Of a DNA stretch of 64,000 nucleotides, positions 16,903-25,966 are shown piece after piece. Each line of letters opens with the position of its first letter. Position 1 is the first letter of the stretch. The position numbers and the translations under genes were made by a program. The notes beneath the pieces were generated by a model. It searched no databases. It was not told where the DNA came from and saw only the letters and a list, made by a program, of their open reading frames with translations. The DNA comes from Streptomyces sp. MNU76 (GTDB lineage: Bacteria; Actinomycetota; Actinomycetes; Streptomycetales; Streptomycetaceae): contig NZ_JAJKLK010000011.1 in assembly GCF_020982545.1 (NCBI RefSeq), positions 41,940 through 105,939 of the forward strand. The letters are read 5' to 3'.

Positions 16903-18398
16903 CGGCGCGCCCCCACCTTCAGCGGCAGCGGGGCCTGCCAGGCCCCGTAGGGCTGCTGCAGCAGGGCGGAGTCGAACCCGACACGCCGCAGGTCGTCGAC
17001 GCAGCCCGGATCCATCCGCGGGACCGCCCGAAGCTCGCCGAACTCGGCCCCGGGGGAGAAGACTTCGTTGGTGGCAGGGCGGCCGGACTCGCCGATCCCG
17101 GTCAGCTCCAGGACGTGAGAGACGTAGCGGTGGCGGCGGCCGCCGATCTGCGTCTCGTCCGTCATGTCGACGTACACGATGAAGTCCAGGCCGTTCGCGG
17201 TCTGCCGGTAGGCGAGCTGCTCGGACAGGTTGTCCTGGGCGAGCGCGTACAGCTCGGCGATCCGGTCGAAGATGATGTCCGGGCGGCGGGCGTGGATGGT
17301 GCACAGGTTGCCGCCCGAGCCGTTCGTCAGCGCCTGCATCATGGCGACGACTTCGGGTCCGCGGACCTCACCGACCACGATCCGCTCCAGCGACATGCGC
17401 AACGCCGGGTGCATCAGGTCCAGGAGCGTCACCTCGCCGGCGCTGCGGCCGGTGACGTCCCTCTCCCCGTTCGACTCGCGCCCGACCAGGGAGACGACCT
17501 GGCGGTGGTAGCCGTTGGCGTGGGCGAAAAGTTCGTCCTCGGTCTGGATGGTGGCAAAGCGTGTCTCGGGGTCGAACTCCTTGAGCATCGCCCGAAGCAG
17601 CGTTGTTTTCCCAGCCTTCTGCTTCCCTGCGATCATGATGTTCTTCTCCGCGCGGACACACGCGCCGAGGAACTCCCGCAGGATCGGGTCGATCGTGCCC
17701 AGCCGTACGAGGTCGTCCAGGTCGGCGTGGGAGACCCGGTGCCGGCGGATGACCGCATAGGTCATCGGCCCGAGTCCGGTGATGGCCTGAAGGCGGGAGC
17801 CGTCCTGCAGGGACAGGGCGAGGGTGGGGTTCGCGGTGGAGATGGTGCGCTCGTTGTGCCCGGAGCCCCGGGCCAACTCCCGCAGCAGTTCCAGGAGTTC
17901 TTCTTCCGAGTCGGCGATCGGTCCGACCATGCGGCGTTCGCCGTCGCCGTAGTCGAGCCACACCTCGTTCGGGCCCTGGATGATGATGTCCTCGACCCGG
18001 TCATCGTCCAGGTACGGCTGGAGCCTTCCGGCACGGAAAAGCAGGTCGTAGACGCCTCGCCGCAGTGCTTCGTCCTCCTGCGGCGCCATCGCCTGGGCGT
18101 CCGACCACAGGGCGACCGCCTCGTTGATCCACTCAAGGCAGCGCTGTTCTTCGCTCGCCCGGTCCATGTCCGGCGTGGTCTTCAGTAACTCTTCGCGCTG
18201 CTTGGCGACCTGGGCCGCGATGTGACGGGCGACCTTGTAGTCGACGGTGACCTGAGGTGCCGCGGCGCCGAGCACATGCGTACTCGAGGCGGCACCGGCC
18301 GGTGCATGTGTGCCGTTCGCCTGGCGCGACCACGCCTGCTGGGGGCGGCCGGGCGGGGAAGCCACCGTGGGATCGGTGTGCAGAGGCCTACCGCGCAC
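16899..18398 (-). CDS. tadA: TadA/CpaF pilus assembly ATPase
   Basis: 499 residues from a GTG. A secretion ATPase of the VirB11/CpaF family: VEDIIIQGPNEVWLDY, the SLQDGSRLQAI segment, Walker A AGKQKAGKTTLL (near residue 252), RFATIQTEDEL (Asp-box region), GEVRGPEVVAMMQA (Walker B and His region), and a final NGLDFIVYVDM. It powers pilin polymerisation at the TadB/TadC platform. The first 50 residues are a low-complexity extension. The C-terminal end overlaps tadB by 4 bp. Confidence 0.9.
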   Translation of the reverse strand: MRGRPLHTDPTVASPPGRPQQAWSRQANGTHAPAGAASSTHVLGAAAPQVTVDYKVARHIAAQVAKQREELLKTTPDMDRASEEQRCLEWINEAVALWSDAQAMAPQEDEALRRGVYDLLFRAGRLQPYLDDDRVEDIIIQGPNEVWLDYGDGERRMVGPIADSEEELLELLRELARGSGHNERTISTANPTLALSLQDGSRLQAITGLGPMTYAVIRRHRVSHADLDDLVRLGTIDPILREFLGACVRAEKNIMIAGKQKAGKTTLLRAMLKEFDPETRFATIQTEDELFAHANGYHRQVVSLVGRESNGERDVTGRSAGEVTLLDLMHPALRMSLERIVVGEVRGPEVVAMMQALTNGSGGNLCTIHARRPDIIFDRIAELYALAQDNLSEQLAYRQTANGLDFIVYVDMTDETQIGGRRHRYVSHVLELTGIGESGRPATNEVFSPGAEFGELRAVPRMDPGCVDDLRRVGFDSALLQQPYGAWQAPLPLKVGARR

Positions 18399-19215
18399 GG
18401 GTCACCTCGCCCCCTGCGGTACGCACGCCGCCCGGATCGAGGCGCGCCCGCCGCATTGCGGCCCGCTGAACCAGCAGCGTGGTGGCCGTCCGGGCGGCCT
18501 TCATCAGCGGCGACTTAGTGAAGTGACGAGGCTGTTCCACGCCGTCGGACAGGACCTTGGCGTCCTTCGGGGCGTACGGCAGGGTGGCCACCACGGGCAC
18601 CTGGAGCACGCGCTGCACCTCGCCCGCGGGATACGGACCCTCGTTGATCATCAGCACGCTGACGTCGCCAACCCGTTCCTCCAGGGCGCGCACCCGGCCC
18701 TCGGCTGCCTGCAAGCAGCGCAGGGTGTTGCGCACGACCATGAACACGGCGTCGGCCTGCTCGGCCAGGACTCCGGACGGCCCGAAAGCACCCCGGCGGC
18801 CGAGGTCGATCAGGACGTCGTGGCTGTGCTCGGCCTCGATGCCGCGGAAGATGACCCCCAGGGCTTTCCATACCGAGCCCAGGCTCGCCGCTTGCGCAGG
18901 ATCGGTGATGCCCGGCAGCAGCAGCCGGTCGCGCGGCGATTCCTTCTTGCCGTCCTCGCTGCTCAGGTCGATCAGCTGACGAAAGAACGCGTCGCCGAGT
19001 TCGCCCTGCCGGGCGGCGACCGAGAGGTTGCGCAGCCCGTAGCGGTCGCCGAGCGTGCCCTGCAGCAGTCCGTGCAGTACTGCGCTGCCGTCTGGGTCGC
19101 ACTCGGCCAGGATCATCCGCCGGCCCGGCTCCAGCGGCCAGGACAGCAGCAAGGCGAGCGCGCTTGTGGTTACACCGGGTGCACCACTGCACCCTGCCAG
19201 CGCGATGACAGCCAT
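18388..19215 (-). CDS. TadZ/CpaE-like MinD-family protein
   Basis: 275 residues. It begins VIALAGCSGAPGVTTSALAL, the position of a deviant Walker A loop in which the catalytic lysines of active ParA/MinD proteins are missing. AECDPDGS is the following acidic motif, and DVLIDLGRRG the Walker B-like strand. TadZ proteins place the pilus machine at the cell pole or wall. The location between the CpaB-like gene and tadA fits. Overlaps tadA by 11 bp and the upstream stop by 1 bp (TGATG). Confidence 0.75.
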   Translation of the reverse strand: MAVIALAGCSGAPGVTTSALALLLSWPLEPGRRMILAECDPDGSAVLHGLLQGTLGDRYGLRNLSVAARQGELGDAFFRQLIDLSSEDGKKESPRDRLLLPGITDPAQAASLGSVWKALGVIFRGIEAEHSHDVLIDLGRRGAFGPSGVLAEQADAVFMVVRNTLRCLQAAEGRVRALEERVGDVSVLMINEGPYPAGEVQRVLQVPVVATLPYAPKDAKVLSDGVEQPRHFTKSPLMKAARTATTLLVQRAAMRRARLDPGGVRTAGGEVTRAR

Positions 19216-19919
19216 CAGCTGCCGTCCGGGGCAGCGAGGACCAGGCGCAGCGTGCCGGACGCCACCCACGCGGCCGCTGTGGGGCCGTCCGTAGCGGATG
19301 TGGCAACGTCCACGACCACGACTCCGGTGCCAGGAGCAGCGGTGGACGCCTTCACGACCCGTCCGTCGATGGTCTGCGGGACGGCATCCGACGTCTTGCC
19401 GGTGTCCGTCGCACCCTGGGCCGGGACATGGACCAGCTGTACCTTCTGGCCCGGCACCAGCGCGGTGGCCGGGATCTGCTTGGGCTCGAGCCCGATCGGC
19501 ACCAACTGCTCGCCGGCTTTCACCAGCGAGTCCTTCGTCACCTGCGACGGGGCGAGAAGGGACCCGGGCTTGAGCTCCACGGCGGCCCGCTTGCCCACCA
19601 CCGAGTCCAGGTCGTCGCTGCGCACCGCTTTGACGGCCGGGTCCAAGGCGAGGGAGGCCTTGCCCAGGTCGTCCTCCGTGAGGACCTGGCCGACCTGGAC
19701 GTCCCGGACGACGGTCACCACCTCGGTGCGGTTGCCAACCTGCAGCAGCAGGACGGCAACACCAGCCCCTCCGGCGGCGATCAGCGCCAGGGACAGGGCA
19801 ATGACACCTGGGCGCCGCCTGCGAGCCGACACGCGGGGCGGAGCCACCGGTCCGGCCACGCGCCCCTGCTGAGGGACTCCGTTCGGGGCTGTGTCTACAC
19901 GTTCTTGGGTCTTGCTCAA
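19215..19919 (-). CDS. CpaB/RcpC-like SAF domain protein
   Basis: 234 residues from a TTG preceded by GGAAGGAC. One membrane helix (VIALSLALIAAGGAGVAVLLL) is followed by an SAF domain (VVTVVRDVQVGQVLTEDDLG and KRAAVELKPGSLLAPSQV). In the Flp pilus system CpaB-like proteins belong to the envelope part of the export machine. It starts 21 bp after the secreted-protein gene and overlaps tadZ by 1 bp. Confidence 0.75.
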   Translation of the reverse strand: MSKTQERVDTAPNGVPQQGRVAGPVAPPRVSARRRRPGVIALSLALIAAGGAGVAVLLLQVGNRTEVVTVVRDVQVGQVLTEDDLGKASLALDPAVKAVRSDDLDSVVGKRAAVELKPGSLLAPSQVTKDSLVKAGEQLVPIGLEPKQIPATALVPGQKVQLVHVPAQGATDTGKTSDAVPQTIDGRVVKASTAAPGTGVVVVDVATSATDGPTAAAWVASGTLRLVLAAPDGS

Positions 19920-19940
19920 CGTTCTGTCCTTCCGGCGGCG

Positions 19941-20825
19941 TTACCTGACGACTTGCAGCTCGCCGATCGCCACCTGCCCGTTGGTTTGCCGGATCTCGGT
20001 GAGCTGGCCAGCCTGTCCGCCGCCCTGCCAGTCGATCGTCCACGTCGAGGTCGCGGTGACCGGGAACTTGCCGTTCTTGGCACCGGCTGAGGTCTTGGAA
20101 TACACGTGTCCGCAGGTCGGGGACTGGGCCATGCCCTCGGAGGCCTGGTAGGGAGTACCGGGGCCGTTGCACGTCACGCTGGCTCCGTCACCCATCTTCC
20201 ACACGATCTTCGACACCTTCGCGGTCGCGGTGACGGTGATCCCGCCCGCTGATGCCGAAGCGGTGTTGGGCCCGAAGGTTGTGGCGCTTTGGTTGACCCA
20301 CATCCACATCGGAACGCCGACGGTGTATTTCCCGGCCGCGCGCGGACTGGCGATGTCTGGACCAAGCAGAGTCATCGAGTCGACGGCCCGTTGAGCCAAG
20401 ACAGCTGGGTCGACAGTCTCTTGCGCCGGCGGCTCGGCCAACCAGACCATCCGAACGATGGTGTCTCCGTCGACGCCATCCCAGCCACATGTCTGTTCGT
20501 ACACGGCCCCGTCTCCGGGTTCGTGGCCTTCCCAGTCCAAGCTGCCGGCGGGTGGCTGCGGGTCTGCGAGCTTGTAGACGCAGACCGTCTTATCGGTGGG
20601 ATCGCGACCGTCGGACGAGCCGCTTCCACCTGTTCCGTCCGTGCTGCCGCTGCCGCCGGCTTGGCCGCCGCCCTGCCCGGGGACGTCTACCTCGACCTCG
20701 CAGTCGTACAGGCCGCACTCGATGCCGCCGTCGCCCTTGGGGTCATCCTCCGCGTAGCTGGTGACAGGGACAGAGAGCGTGGCCAGGACGGTTGCCGCAG
20801 TGATGACGATGCGGCGCGTCAGCAT
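19941..20825 (-). CDS. secreted protein of the Tad operon
   Basis: 294 residues. The signal peptide (RRIVITAATVLATLSVPVTSYA, cleaved after AYA-type site) is followed by an acidic and Gly/Ser-rich segment (GQGGGQAGGSGSTDG) and a beta-rich domain with paired cysteines (ECGLYDCEV, VTCNGPG, TCGHVY). The domain CNGPGTPY...TCGHVYSKTS resembles a PKD-like fold seen in actinobacterial Tad clusters. No catalytic motif. Overlaps the lipoprotein gene by 7 bp. Confidence 0.65.
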   Translation of the reverse strand: MLTRRIVITAATVLATLSVPVTSYAEDDPKGDGGIECGLYDCEVEVDVPGQGGGQAGGSGSTDGTGGSGSSDGRDPTDKTVCVYKLADPQPPAGSLDWEGHEPGDGAVYEQTCGWDGVDGDTIVRMVWLAEPPAQETVDPAVLAQRAVDSMTLLGPDIASPRAAGKYTVGVPMWMWVNQSATTFGPNTASASAGGITVTATAKVSKIVWKMGDGASVTCNGPGTPYQASEGMAQSPTCGHVYSKTSAGAKNGKFPVTATSTWTIDWQGGGQAGQLTEIRQTNGQVAIGELQVVR

Positions 20826-21424
20826 GATTTCCCCTGGGGCTCATCGCGGGTGACGCGCCACCCTTCCGGATACTTCTCGACGGTGCTGAGAATCCGGTAC
20901 TTCGTCAGCCGGTTCTCCGGTTGGGACACTGGCTTCTTGGTCTCGGCATCGACCCTCCGCCACTTGGAGATGTCCAGGCAGCTGGACACGGTCGCGTTGG
21001 GGATCTTGCCCGAGACGTTCACCTTGGTGACCGTCTGGTCGGTGAGGGCGACGCTGCCGGTGTAGATGCGGCCGCGGTCGTGAGCGCGCTTGGCGTCTGC
21101 CTCGGCGTTCTTCAATGCGGAGGATGCGGCGTACTGATCAAGGTGCGCGCTCTTGCCGGTAGGGTCGGCGTAGAGCTTCTCCATCTCCTGCCAGTAGGCC
21201 CCGTATGCAGTGACTGCTTCCTTCTTCGCGGTCTCCTTCGGGTCGGCGGGAGCAGACGACTGCGGAGACTGTGCGACGCTCGGGGACTCGTCTGTCGCCT
21301 CATCCTTCTTCCCGTCGGATGAGCTGCACGCGGTCAGGGCGAGGGCAGCGCACAGCGTGATGGAGGCGGCGGTCTTTCGGACGTGAACAGCGGAGTGATG
21401 GATTTGATGTGCGCGACGTTTCAC
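20819..21424 (-). CDS. lipoprotein, first gene of the Tad operon
   Basis: 201 residues from a GTG with GGGGAGG six nt upstream. A type II signal peptide ends in a lipobox (ALALTACSS), so the mature protein starts at Cys and is anchored outside the membrane. A Ser/Glu/Lys-rich linker leads to an NTF2-like alpha/beta domain (TAYGAYWQEMEKLYADPTG; RIYTGSVALTDQTVTKVNV). Conjugation and pilus operons often carry such proteins. The upstream 140 bp shows a TTGACT hexamer without a clear -10. Confidence 0.65.
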   Translation of the reverse strand: MKRRAHQIHHSAVHVRKTAASITLCAALALTACSSSDGKKDEATDESPSVAQSPQSSAPADPKETAKKEAVTAYGAYWQEMEKLYADPTGKSAHLDQYAASSALKNAEADAKRAHDRGRIYTGSVALTDQTVTKVNVSGKIPNATVSSCLDISKWRRVDAETKKPVSQPENRLTKYRILSTVEKYPEGWRVTRDEPQGKSC

Positions 21425-21524
21425 GATGCCTCCCCGTACGGCGCGGTGTGACCTGACTGCTGCCCTGCGCCGCCGGCGGACGGCAGTCCAGCTCCGCGGC
21501 CTGGTCCAGCTGCGGTGATCCGTT

Positions 21525-21546
21525 TGCGTAGCGGCAAGATTACGCA
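21525..21546. repeat. inverted repeat upstream of the Tad operon
   Basis: TGCGTA at 21525-21530 and TACGCA at 21541-21546 with a 10-nt centre, about 100 bp before the operon's GTG. It could be an operator; the evidence is the symmetry and the placement only. Confidence 0.3.
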
Positions 21547-21580
21547 TATGCCAGTCAACTTCCCAGCTCGATATTTGAGT

Positions 21581-22282
21581 TCACTCACACAACTCGGGAC
21601 GTATCCGGTCACTTTCGGACCCGGATGTCGATTTGTAGTTCTGTGGCTTCGCTCGTCGCGTCCGTGCACGATCAGGGCGCGTTCGTCGAGCCGAACGGAG
21701 CTTGTGAGTCCGCTGTGTGCGAGAACGAGATCTCGGCTCGTCGGTTCTTCTGGCGGCCGGCCTTACTGGCGTTGGAGGCCACCGGGTTCCGCTCGCCGAA
21801 CCCACGTGTGTCGAAGGTGACCGCCGCGCTGCTGAGTTCCTCGGCCAGCACGCCCTGGACGGCAACGGCACGCTGCCGGGAGAGGGTGTCGCTGTGGGAG
21901 GCGGATCCGAGGTCATTGGTGAACCCGTACTCCCGGACCGCCGTTCCCGGCTACTGGGCATAGGAGTGCTTCCTTTCGCTGAGGGGTCTGGAGACGGGCA
22001 TCGCGTCGCCGGGACTGCGCCCGGCGTCGCGAACGGGGGAGGGAAGGCCGGATGCCTCACTTCTGCTGGACCGGCGGCCACCCGGGTGATCGCGTCATCG
22101 TCGAGGGTGACGTGCCGGCCGGGGAAGCGGCCGCGCACCGTGCTCAGGTCGGCGGGGTCGAAGTCGCCGTTCCCGTGGGCCGTGCACGCGTCCCCGACGT
22201 ACGAGACGTCCCGCGTCCGGGTGGGCCACCCGTCATCGGATGTCGTTTCTGAACTGCGAACTTGGCCAGCCGCGTGCGACAT
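21581..22282 (-). CDS. hypothetical protein, probably decayed after the first ~70 codons
   Basis: An ATG at 22282 is preceded by AGGGGAC and by a good promoter. The first 70 codons look coding (segments TRDVSYVGDACTAHG, FDPADLSTVRGRFPGRHVTL) with high GC3. After about residue 75 the sequence becomes Pro/Ser/Arg-rich with low GC3, and an OmpA-domain relic lies in another frame of the same strand. The true end of any functional product is uncertain; I do not recognise the N-terminal family. Confidence 0.35.
   Translation of the reverse strand: MSHAAGQVRSSETTSDDGWPTRTRDVSYVGDACTAHGNGDFDPADLSTVRGRFPGRHVTLDDDAITRVAAGPAEVRHPAFPPPFATPGAVPATRCPSPDPSAKGSTPMPSSRERRSGSTGSPMTSDPPPTATPSPGSVPLPSRACWPRNSAARRSPSTHVGSASGTRWPPTPVRPAARRTDEPRSRSRTQRTHKLRSARRTRPDRARTRRAKPQNYKSTSGSESDRIRPELCE
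21672..21950 (-). pseudogene. OmpA-family C-terminal domain remnant
   Basis: A 92-codon frame bounded by TAG (21951-21953) and TGA (21672-21674), without a start codon, encodes EYGFTNDLGSASHSDTLS, RQRAVAVQGVLAEEL, GFGERNPVASN and AGRQKNRRAEISF. These match, in order, the peptidoglycan-binding OmpA motif including the NRRAEI end. The N-terminal half is missing, so it is a relic. GC3 in this frame is high, while the overlapping frames are poor. Confidence 0.6.
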
Positions 22283-22349
22283 GTGACGTCCCCTAACATC
22301 GGTGCACAGCAGGGAGGTTTCAAGGCGAGGCCTCGTTATGCAGAAGTAA

Positions 22350-22377
22350 ACTATATGTTCACCTGAGCAAATCTCAA
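22350..22377 (-). promoter_or_regulatory. sigma70-like promoter for the 22282 gene
   Basis: Read on the minus strand: TTGAGA (22372-22377), 16-bp spacer, TATAGT (22350-22355). The region is unusually AT-rich for this DNA. Confidence 0.55.
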
Positions 22378-22414
22378 GAGGTTGGGGCGCAGTTGCAAGG
22401 CTGCGACATTCGGC

Positions 22415-22430
22415 CACTGCGAACGCAGTG
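22415..22430 (-). terminator. short hairpin after the transfer operon
   Basis: CACTGCG-AA-CGCAGTG lies directly after the stop codon of the last transfer gene. There is no T-tract, so termination is possible but not certain. Confidence 0.4.
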
Positions 22431-23345
22431 TCACAGCTCGGTCCACGGGCGGGGCTTGTCGCCGGCCAGCGGAACCCACACGTCAGCGGTGGGGCCGTAC
22501 TCGTCCAGGTCCTCCAGGACGACCGCCCCCAGCGGCACCTCGCGAGCGAACTCGGCCACGAGCGGATGATGGGCGACCATGGCCTTGAGGTCGCTGATCC
22601 GGTTGTCCATCGCCTGGCGCCCAGCGCCGGTCAGCACGAACAGGACCCGGGGGAACACTGGATACCAGCGCAGCCAGCCGGGCCCGCCCGCCTGCCGGCG
22701 TCGACCGATCGGCTGCGGCTCGTACGTCCACAACCTCGCGTACTCGATCAGCTTCGCCGCCAAGCGCTCGCTGCTCATGGTGGCGCGGTCGACCTCGACG
22801 AACGCTCGCAGCTTGCGCCGCTGTTGGCCCTCAATGAGCGTGTAGTGCATGACGGCGTCGGCCACGACCTTCTCGCCGTCGCCGATCGAGTGGAACGCCT
22901 CCGGAGTCCAGTCCAGGTGACCGTGCTCGTCGCCGCGGCGGCGGGCATCCGCGACGAACGCCAGGTGCGTCCGCAAGACCGTGAGGGTGTGCGGGGTCTT
23001 CAGTGAGGCGGCGGTGGCCGAGGTGATCGGGTACGGCGGACGGCCCCGCAGCGCGGGCCAGTCCCGCGTCAGGCGGGCGCCCTTCGGCGTGAGGTACCAG
23101 ACCCGGGTGCGATGGGACTGCGGCAACACGACGAAGTCCACCAGGTGCTCGCCCAGCAGGTCGTTCAGCCGCTCCGAGACCGACTGGCGGGAGCGGTCGG
23201 GGCGCAGCAGGACGTGCAACTGGTTCGTGGAGGCCATGCGGTGCTGGGCGAGTGTGGCCAGGAGCTGATGCTTGAGTGGTTCGGTGGGGCTGGGCGTGAA
23301 GCCCGCCGGCGTCCGGTCCTTGGGCTGGGCGGTGGTCAGTTCCAT
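22431..23345 (-). CDS. replication-relaxation (Replic_Relax) family protein
   Basis: 304 residues. It has an N-terminal winged helix (LLATLAQHRMASTNQLHVLL, RSRQSVSERLNDLLGEHLVDFV, VWYLTPKGARL) and a following nuclease-like alpha/beta part (FVADARRRGDEHGHLDWTPE, VVADAVMHYTLI, LRAFVEVDRATMS). The Replic_Relax family lies in actinobacterial plasmid transfer clusters and is thought to assist DNA processing, like a MobC. AGAGGAAAACG precedes the ATG. It overlaps the ATPase gene upstream by 10 bp. Confidence 0.75.
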   Translation of the reverse strand: MELTTAQPKDRTPAGFTPSPTEPLKHQLLATLAQHRMASTNQLHVLLRPDRSRQSVSERLNDLLGEHLVDFVVLPQSHRTRVWYLTPKGARLTRDWPALRGRPPYPITSATAASLKTPHTLTVLRTHLAFVADARRRGDEHGHLDWTPEAFHSIGDGEKVVADAVMHYTLIEGQQRRKLRAFVEVDRATMSSERLAAKLIEYARLWTYEPQPIGRRRQAGGPGWLRWYPVFPRVLFVLTGAGRQAMDNRISDLKAMVAHHPLVAEFAREVPLGAVVLEDLDEYGPTADVWVPLAGDKPRPWTEL

Positions 23346-25966
23346 TCGTTTTCCTCTTTCGACAGGTGGACAGCGGCGCCGGCAGGGGTGTGCGCGGCGA
23401 GGAAGGCGGCGACCCGTCCGAGCTGCTTCGCGGCGCGGTCAGTGAGCTGGTCCAGCGGGAGCGCTTGGGCGTTCGCCTGCGCGGCCCGCTCCAGCGCGGG
23501 GACCTGCTTCGGGCGGGCCTGGGAGGCGAAGATGTCGTCGATATGGGGGCCGCGCAACTGGACGGGTCCGACACGGCGGCCGCGCACGTTCATGGAGACG
23601 TAGTGCTCGAACCGCTCCATGGTGGCGACCCGGTCCGGGCTCGGGTTGTCGCCCCACTCGGCGGTGATCGGCGCGATCGCCGACTTCGAACCGGCGGTCG
23701 TGGCCAGCGTGGACGCGTTCTGCACCAGGGACAGCCGCACCGGTGTGGGCAGGCGGGACAGCAGCTGCGTCATGCCGTGGACGTGGCACCGGTACTTGCG
23801 CAGATCCTCGAACATCGCGGCGATGGTCTCCGGGGCCGCGCCGGTCAGGGTGATCAGCTCGTCGAAGTACGGGCGGAACGGCACCCGCTTCTCCTCGGGC
23901 GTGTCACGCCTAGAGCGCGCGGCCCGCAGCAGGTCGCGGGCGAGCAGCGCGGTCAGCAGGCGGTCAGTGGGTCCGTTGCCGCCCGGGCACACCCACACGA
24001 TCATCTTGGAGTCCATCGCCGCGCGGATGTTGTAGACACCGACCGGCTGGCCGAGGAAGGCGCGGGTGACGGGGTTGGCGGCCAGGCGGGCGATCGGGTT
24101 GAGGACCACGGCGAACGCGTCGGGCGGCAGGGTCGGGAACACCGCCTTCCACCACGAGCGGCTCTCCTCATCCAGCCGGCCCGCCACCGCGGCCAGTGCT
24201 GCCTTGCGGAACGACGCGTCGGTGAGCAGGGCCCGTACGTGGAAGATCGTGGCCTGGTCCTCGGGCTGGCCGGCCTGACAGGCCGCCTCGTTCACCGCGA
24301 CCAGGACAGTGAGCGCGGCGGTGAGGATGGTGAGCGCGCGCGGAGCCGTCGCGTCGTCCCAGGCCAGTGCGGAGGCGTAGGCGTCGGCGATCGCCTCGAC
24401 GACCTCGTGCGCCGGCTGCCCGTGGTGCATGCCGAGCGGATTCCACGAACTCACCCGCGGGTTGGCACCGAGACCGTTGAGGTCGACCAGCGCGATCCGC
24501 GGCATCAGCTGGTCGTGCGCCAGGAATGCGGTGGCCCGCGGCCAGGAGTCGCGGTGCGGGTCGACGAAGACCAGCCCGCCGCCCGCGTGCGCCCAGGCGA
24601 TCGCCTGCGCCAGGGCGCGCTCGGTCTTGCCGCCACCCGCCTTTCCCGTCCCGACCTCGAACAGGGTCTCCTCGGCGTACGTGGCGACCAGCCGTTCCCG
24701 GCCGTCCGGACCGCGGTAGATGCCCTGCAGCAGCAACTCGGGCTCGCCGAATTCGAAGGTCGGCAGGTCCCCGGCGTGCACCGGCAGACGGCAGTTGACG
24801 GTCGGGGGCTTGAGCAGGCCGCACAACTCCTCCAGCCTCACCCAGTTCGCGCGCGGCGGCTGGCAGTGCCCCAGATTCCAGCGGCGCTCGAAGCCGTGCC
24901 GGGTGGGCCAGTGGTCGGCGCCGAGCCGCCACGGTCCCAGCCTCCAGCCGCGCATGGCCCACCGGGAGCGGCCGCCGAACACATCGAACGCGGCCTGGAG
25001 CTGGGCGAGCCTCGCCTGGGCGCGGCCCTCGGTGTTCGAGGCGCACATCACGAGCAGCTGGACCCTCACCAGGTGGTCGTCCTCGGCGAGCTTGCCCAGC
25101 GCCTCGGCCGGCTCGACCCGGCGGGGCACCGGCGGCATCACCAGCCGCCGCCCAGCACCTGATCCGGGTCGGTCGCTGAGGAGTTGCTGCAGCTGCCCGC
25201 TCCAGGAGTCCTCGATGCCGCTGGCGTCCTGTCGCAGCCAGCGCGCGGCCCGCTGGGCCTCCCGGCGTTCGGACCGGCGCGCGGCGCTCATCAGCTGCAG
25301 GCGGCGCGCCCTCAGGGCCCACTTCGGGGCGCGCTGGATGTCGAGCCGTATCTCGGCGAGGTCGCCGAGTTCGGCCCGCAGGTCGGACACCGCGTCGACG
25401 AGCGGCTGGAGAGGGTCAGGGTTGAGCGGCACTTCACGCAGCGGAGAGATGAGCTTGCCGCGCAGGATGAACTCGGCTCGCACGGTGTGCTTCCGGGGCT
25501 CATCCACAATCGGCCGGGCCCGCTTGACGGTGATGTCCGGCCCGAACGGGGTGATGGACAGCAGCCGTTCACCGCCTGCCGGTCCCTCGACGCGGTAGCG
25601 CAACGGCATACTGCCATCCGCGCGCAGCCGGATCTGAACGGTCTTCGCCCGGCGCGGCGCCCACCAGGGCATCGCCGTGGACGCGCGGGCGAGCTGGACA
25701 CCGCGCCTGAAGATCTCCTCAAAGCCCGGGTCGAAGTGCCTGTTGGAGACAAGCTCCAGAGCCATCCGCTCGGCCGAGGCGTGCGCCGCGAGCCGACGGA
25801 CCACCCACTCGCCCACGCCCCAGCACACGGCGATGGCCCCGGCGAGCAGATACCAGTGGTCGTAGAGCCAGTCGACGGTGTCGATCAGGCCGGTGAGCAG
25901 GCCGAGTACCTGCCCGGAGGCCGTGTCATCGGCCCGGTCCGTCAGGTGCGGGGCTGCGGAGTCCAC
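23336..25966 (-). CDS. TraD/VirD4-like conjugative transfer ATPase
   Basis: 876 residues from a GTG at 25966, chosen because it follows AAGGGA and overlaps the preceding gene by only 25 bp. A membrane segment (WYLLAGAIAVCWGVGEWVV) lies near the start. The motor domain has Walker A GTGKAGGGKTERA (near residue 438), Walker B-like LVFVDPHRD and later MIVWVCPGGNG and PYFDELITLTG, characteristic of type IV coupling ATPases. It delivers DNA to the secretion channel. It belongs to the minus-strand transfer operon. Confidence 0.8.
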   Translation of the reverse strand: MDSAAPHLTDRADDTASGQVLGLLTGLIDTVDWLYDHWYLLAGAIAVCWGVGEWVVRRLAAHASAERMALELVSNRHFDPGFEEIFRRGVQLARASTAMPWWAPRRAKTVQIRLRADGSMPLRYRVEGPAGGERLLSITPFGPDITVKRARPIVDEPRKHTVRAEFILRGKLISPLREVPLNPDPLQPLVDAVSDLRAELGDLAEIRLDIQRAPKWALRARRLQLMSAARRSERREAQRAARWLRQDASGIEDSWSGQLQQLLSDRPGSGAGRRLVMPPVPRRVEPAEALGKLAEDDHLVRVQLLVMCASNTEGRAQARLAQLQAAFDVFGGRSRWAMRGWRLGPWRLGADHWPTRHGFERRWNLGHCQPPRANWVRLEELCGLLKPPTVNCRLPVHAGDLPTFEFGEPELLLQGIYRGPDGRERLVATYAEETLFEVGTGKAGGGKTERALAQAIAWAHAGGGLVFVDPHRDSWPRATAFLAHDQLMPRIALVDLNGLGANPRVSSWNPLGMHHGQPAHEVVEAIADAYASALAWDDATAPRALTILTAALTVLVAVNEAACQAGQPEDQATIFHVRALLTDASFRKAALAAVAGRLDEESRSWWKAVFPTLPPDAFAVVLNPIARLAANPVTRAFLGQPVGVYNIRAAMDSKMIVWVCPGGNGPTDRLLTALLARDLLRAARSRRDTPEEKRVPFRPYFDELITLTGAAPETIAAMFEDLRKYRCHVHGMTQLLSRLPTPVRLSLVQNASTLATTAGSKSAIAPITAEWGDNPSPDRVATMERFEHYVSMNVRGRRVGPVQLRGPHIDDIFASQARPKQVPALERAAQANAQALPLDQLTDRAAKQLGRVAAFLAAHTPAGAAVHLSKEENEWN

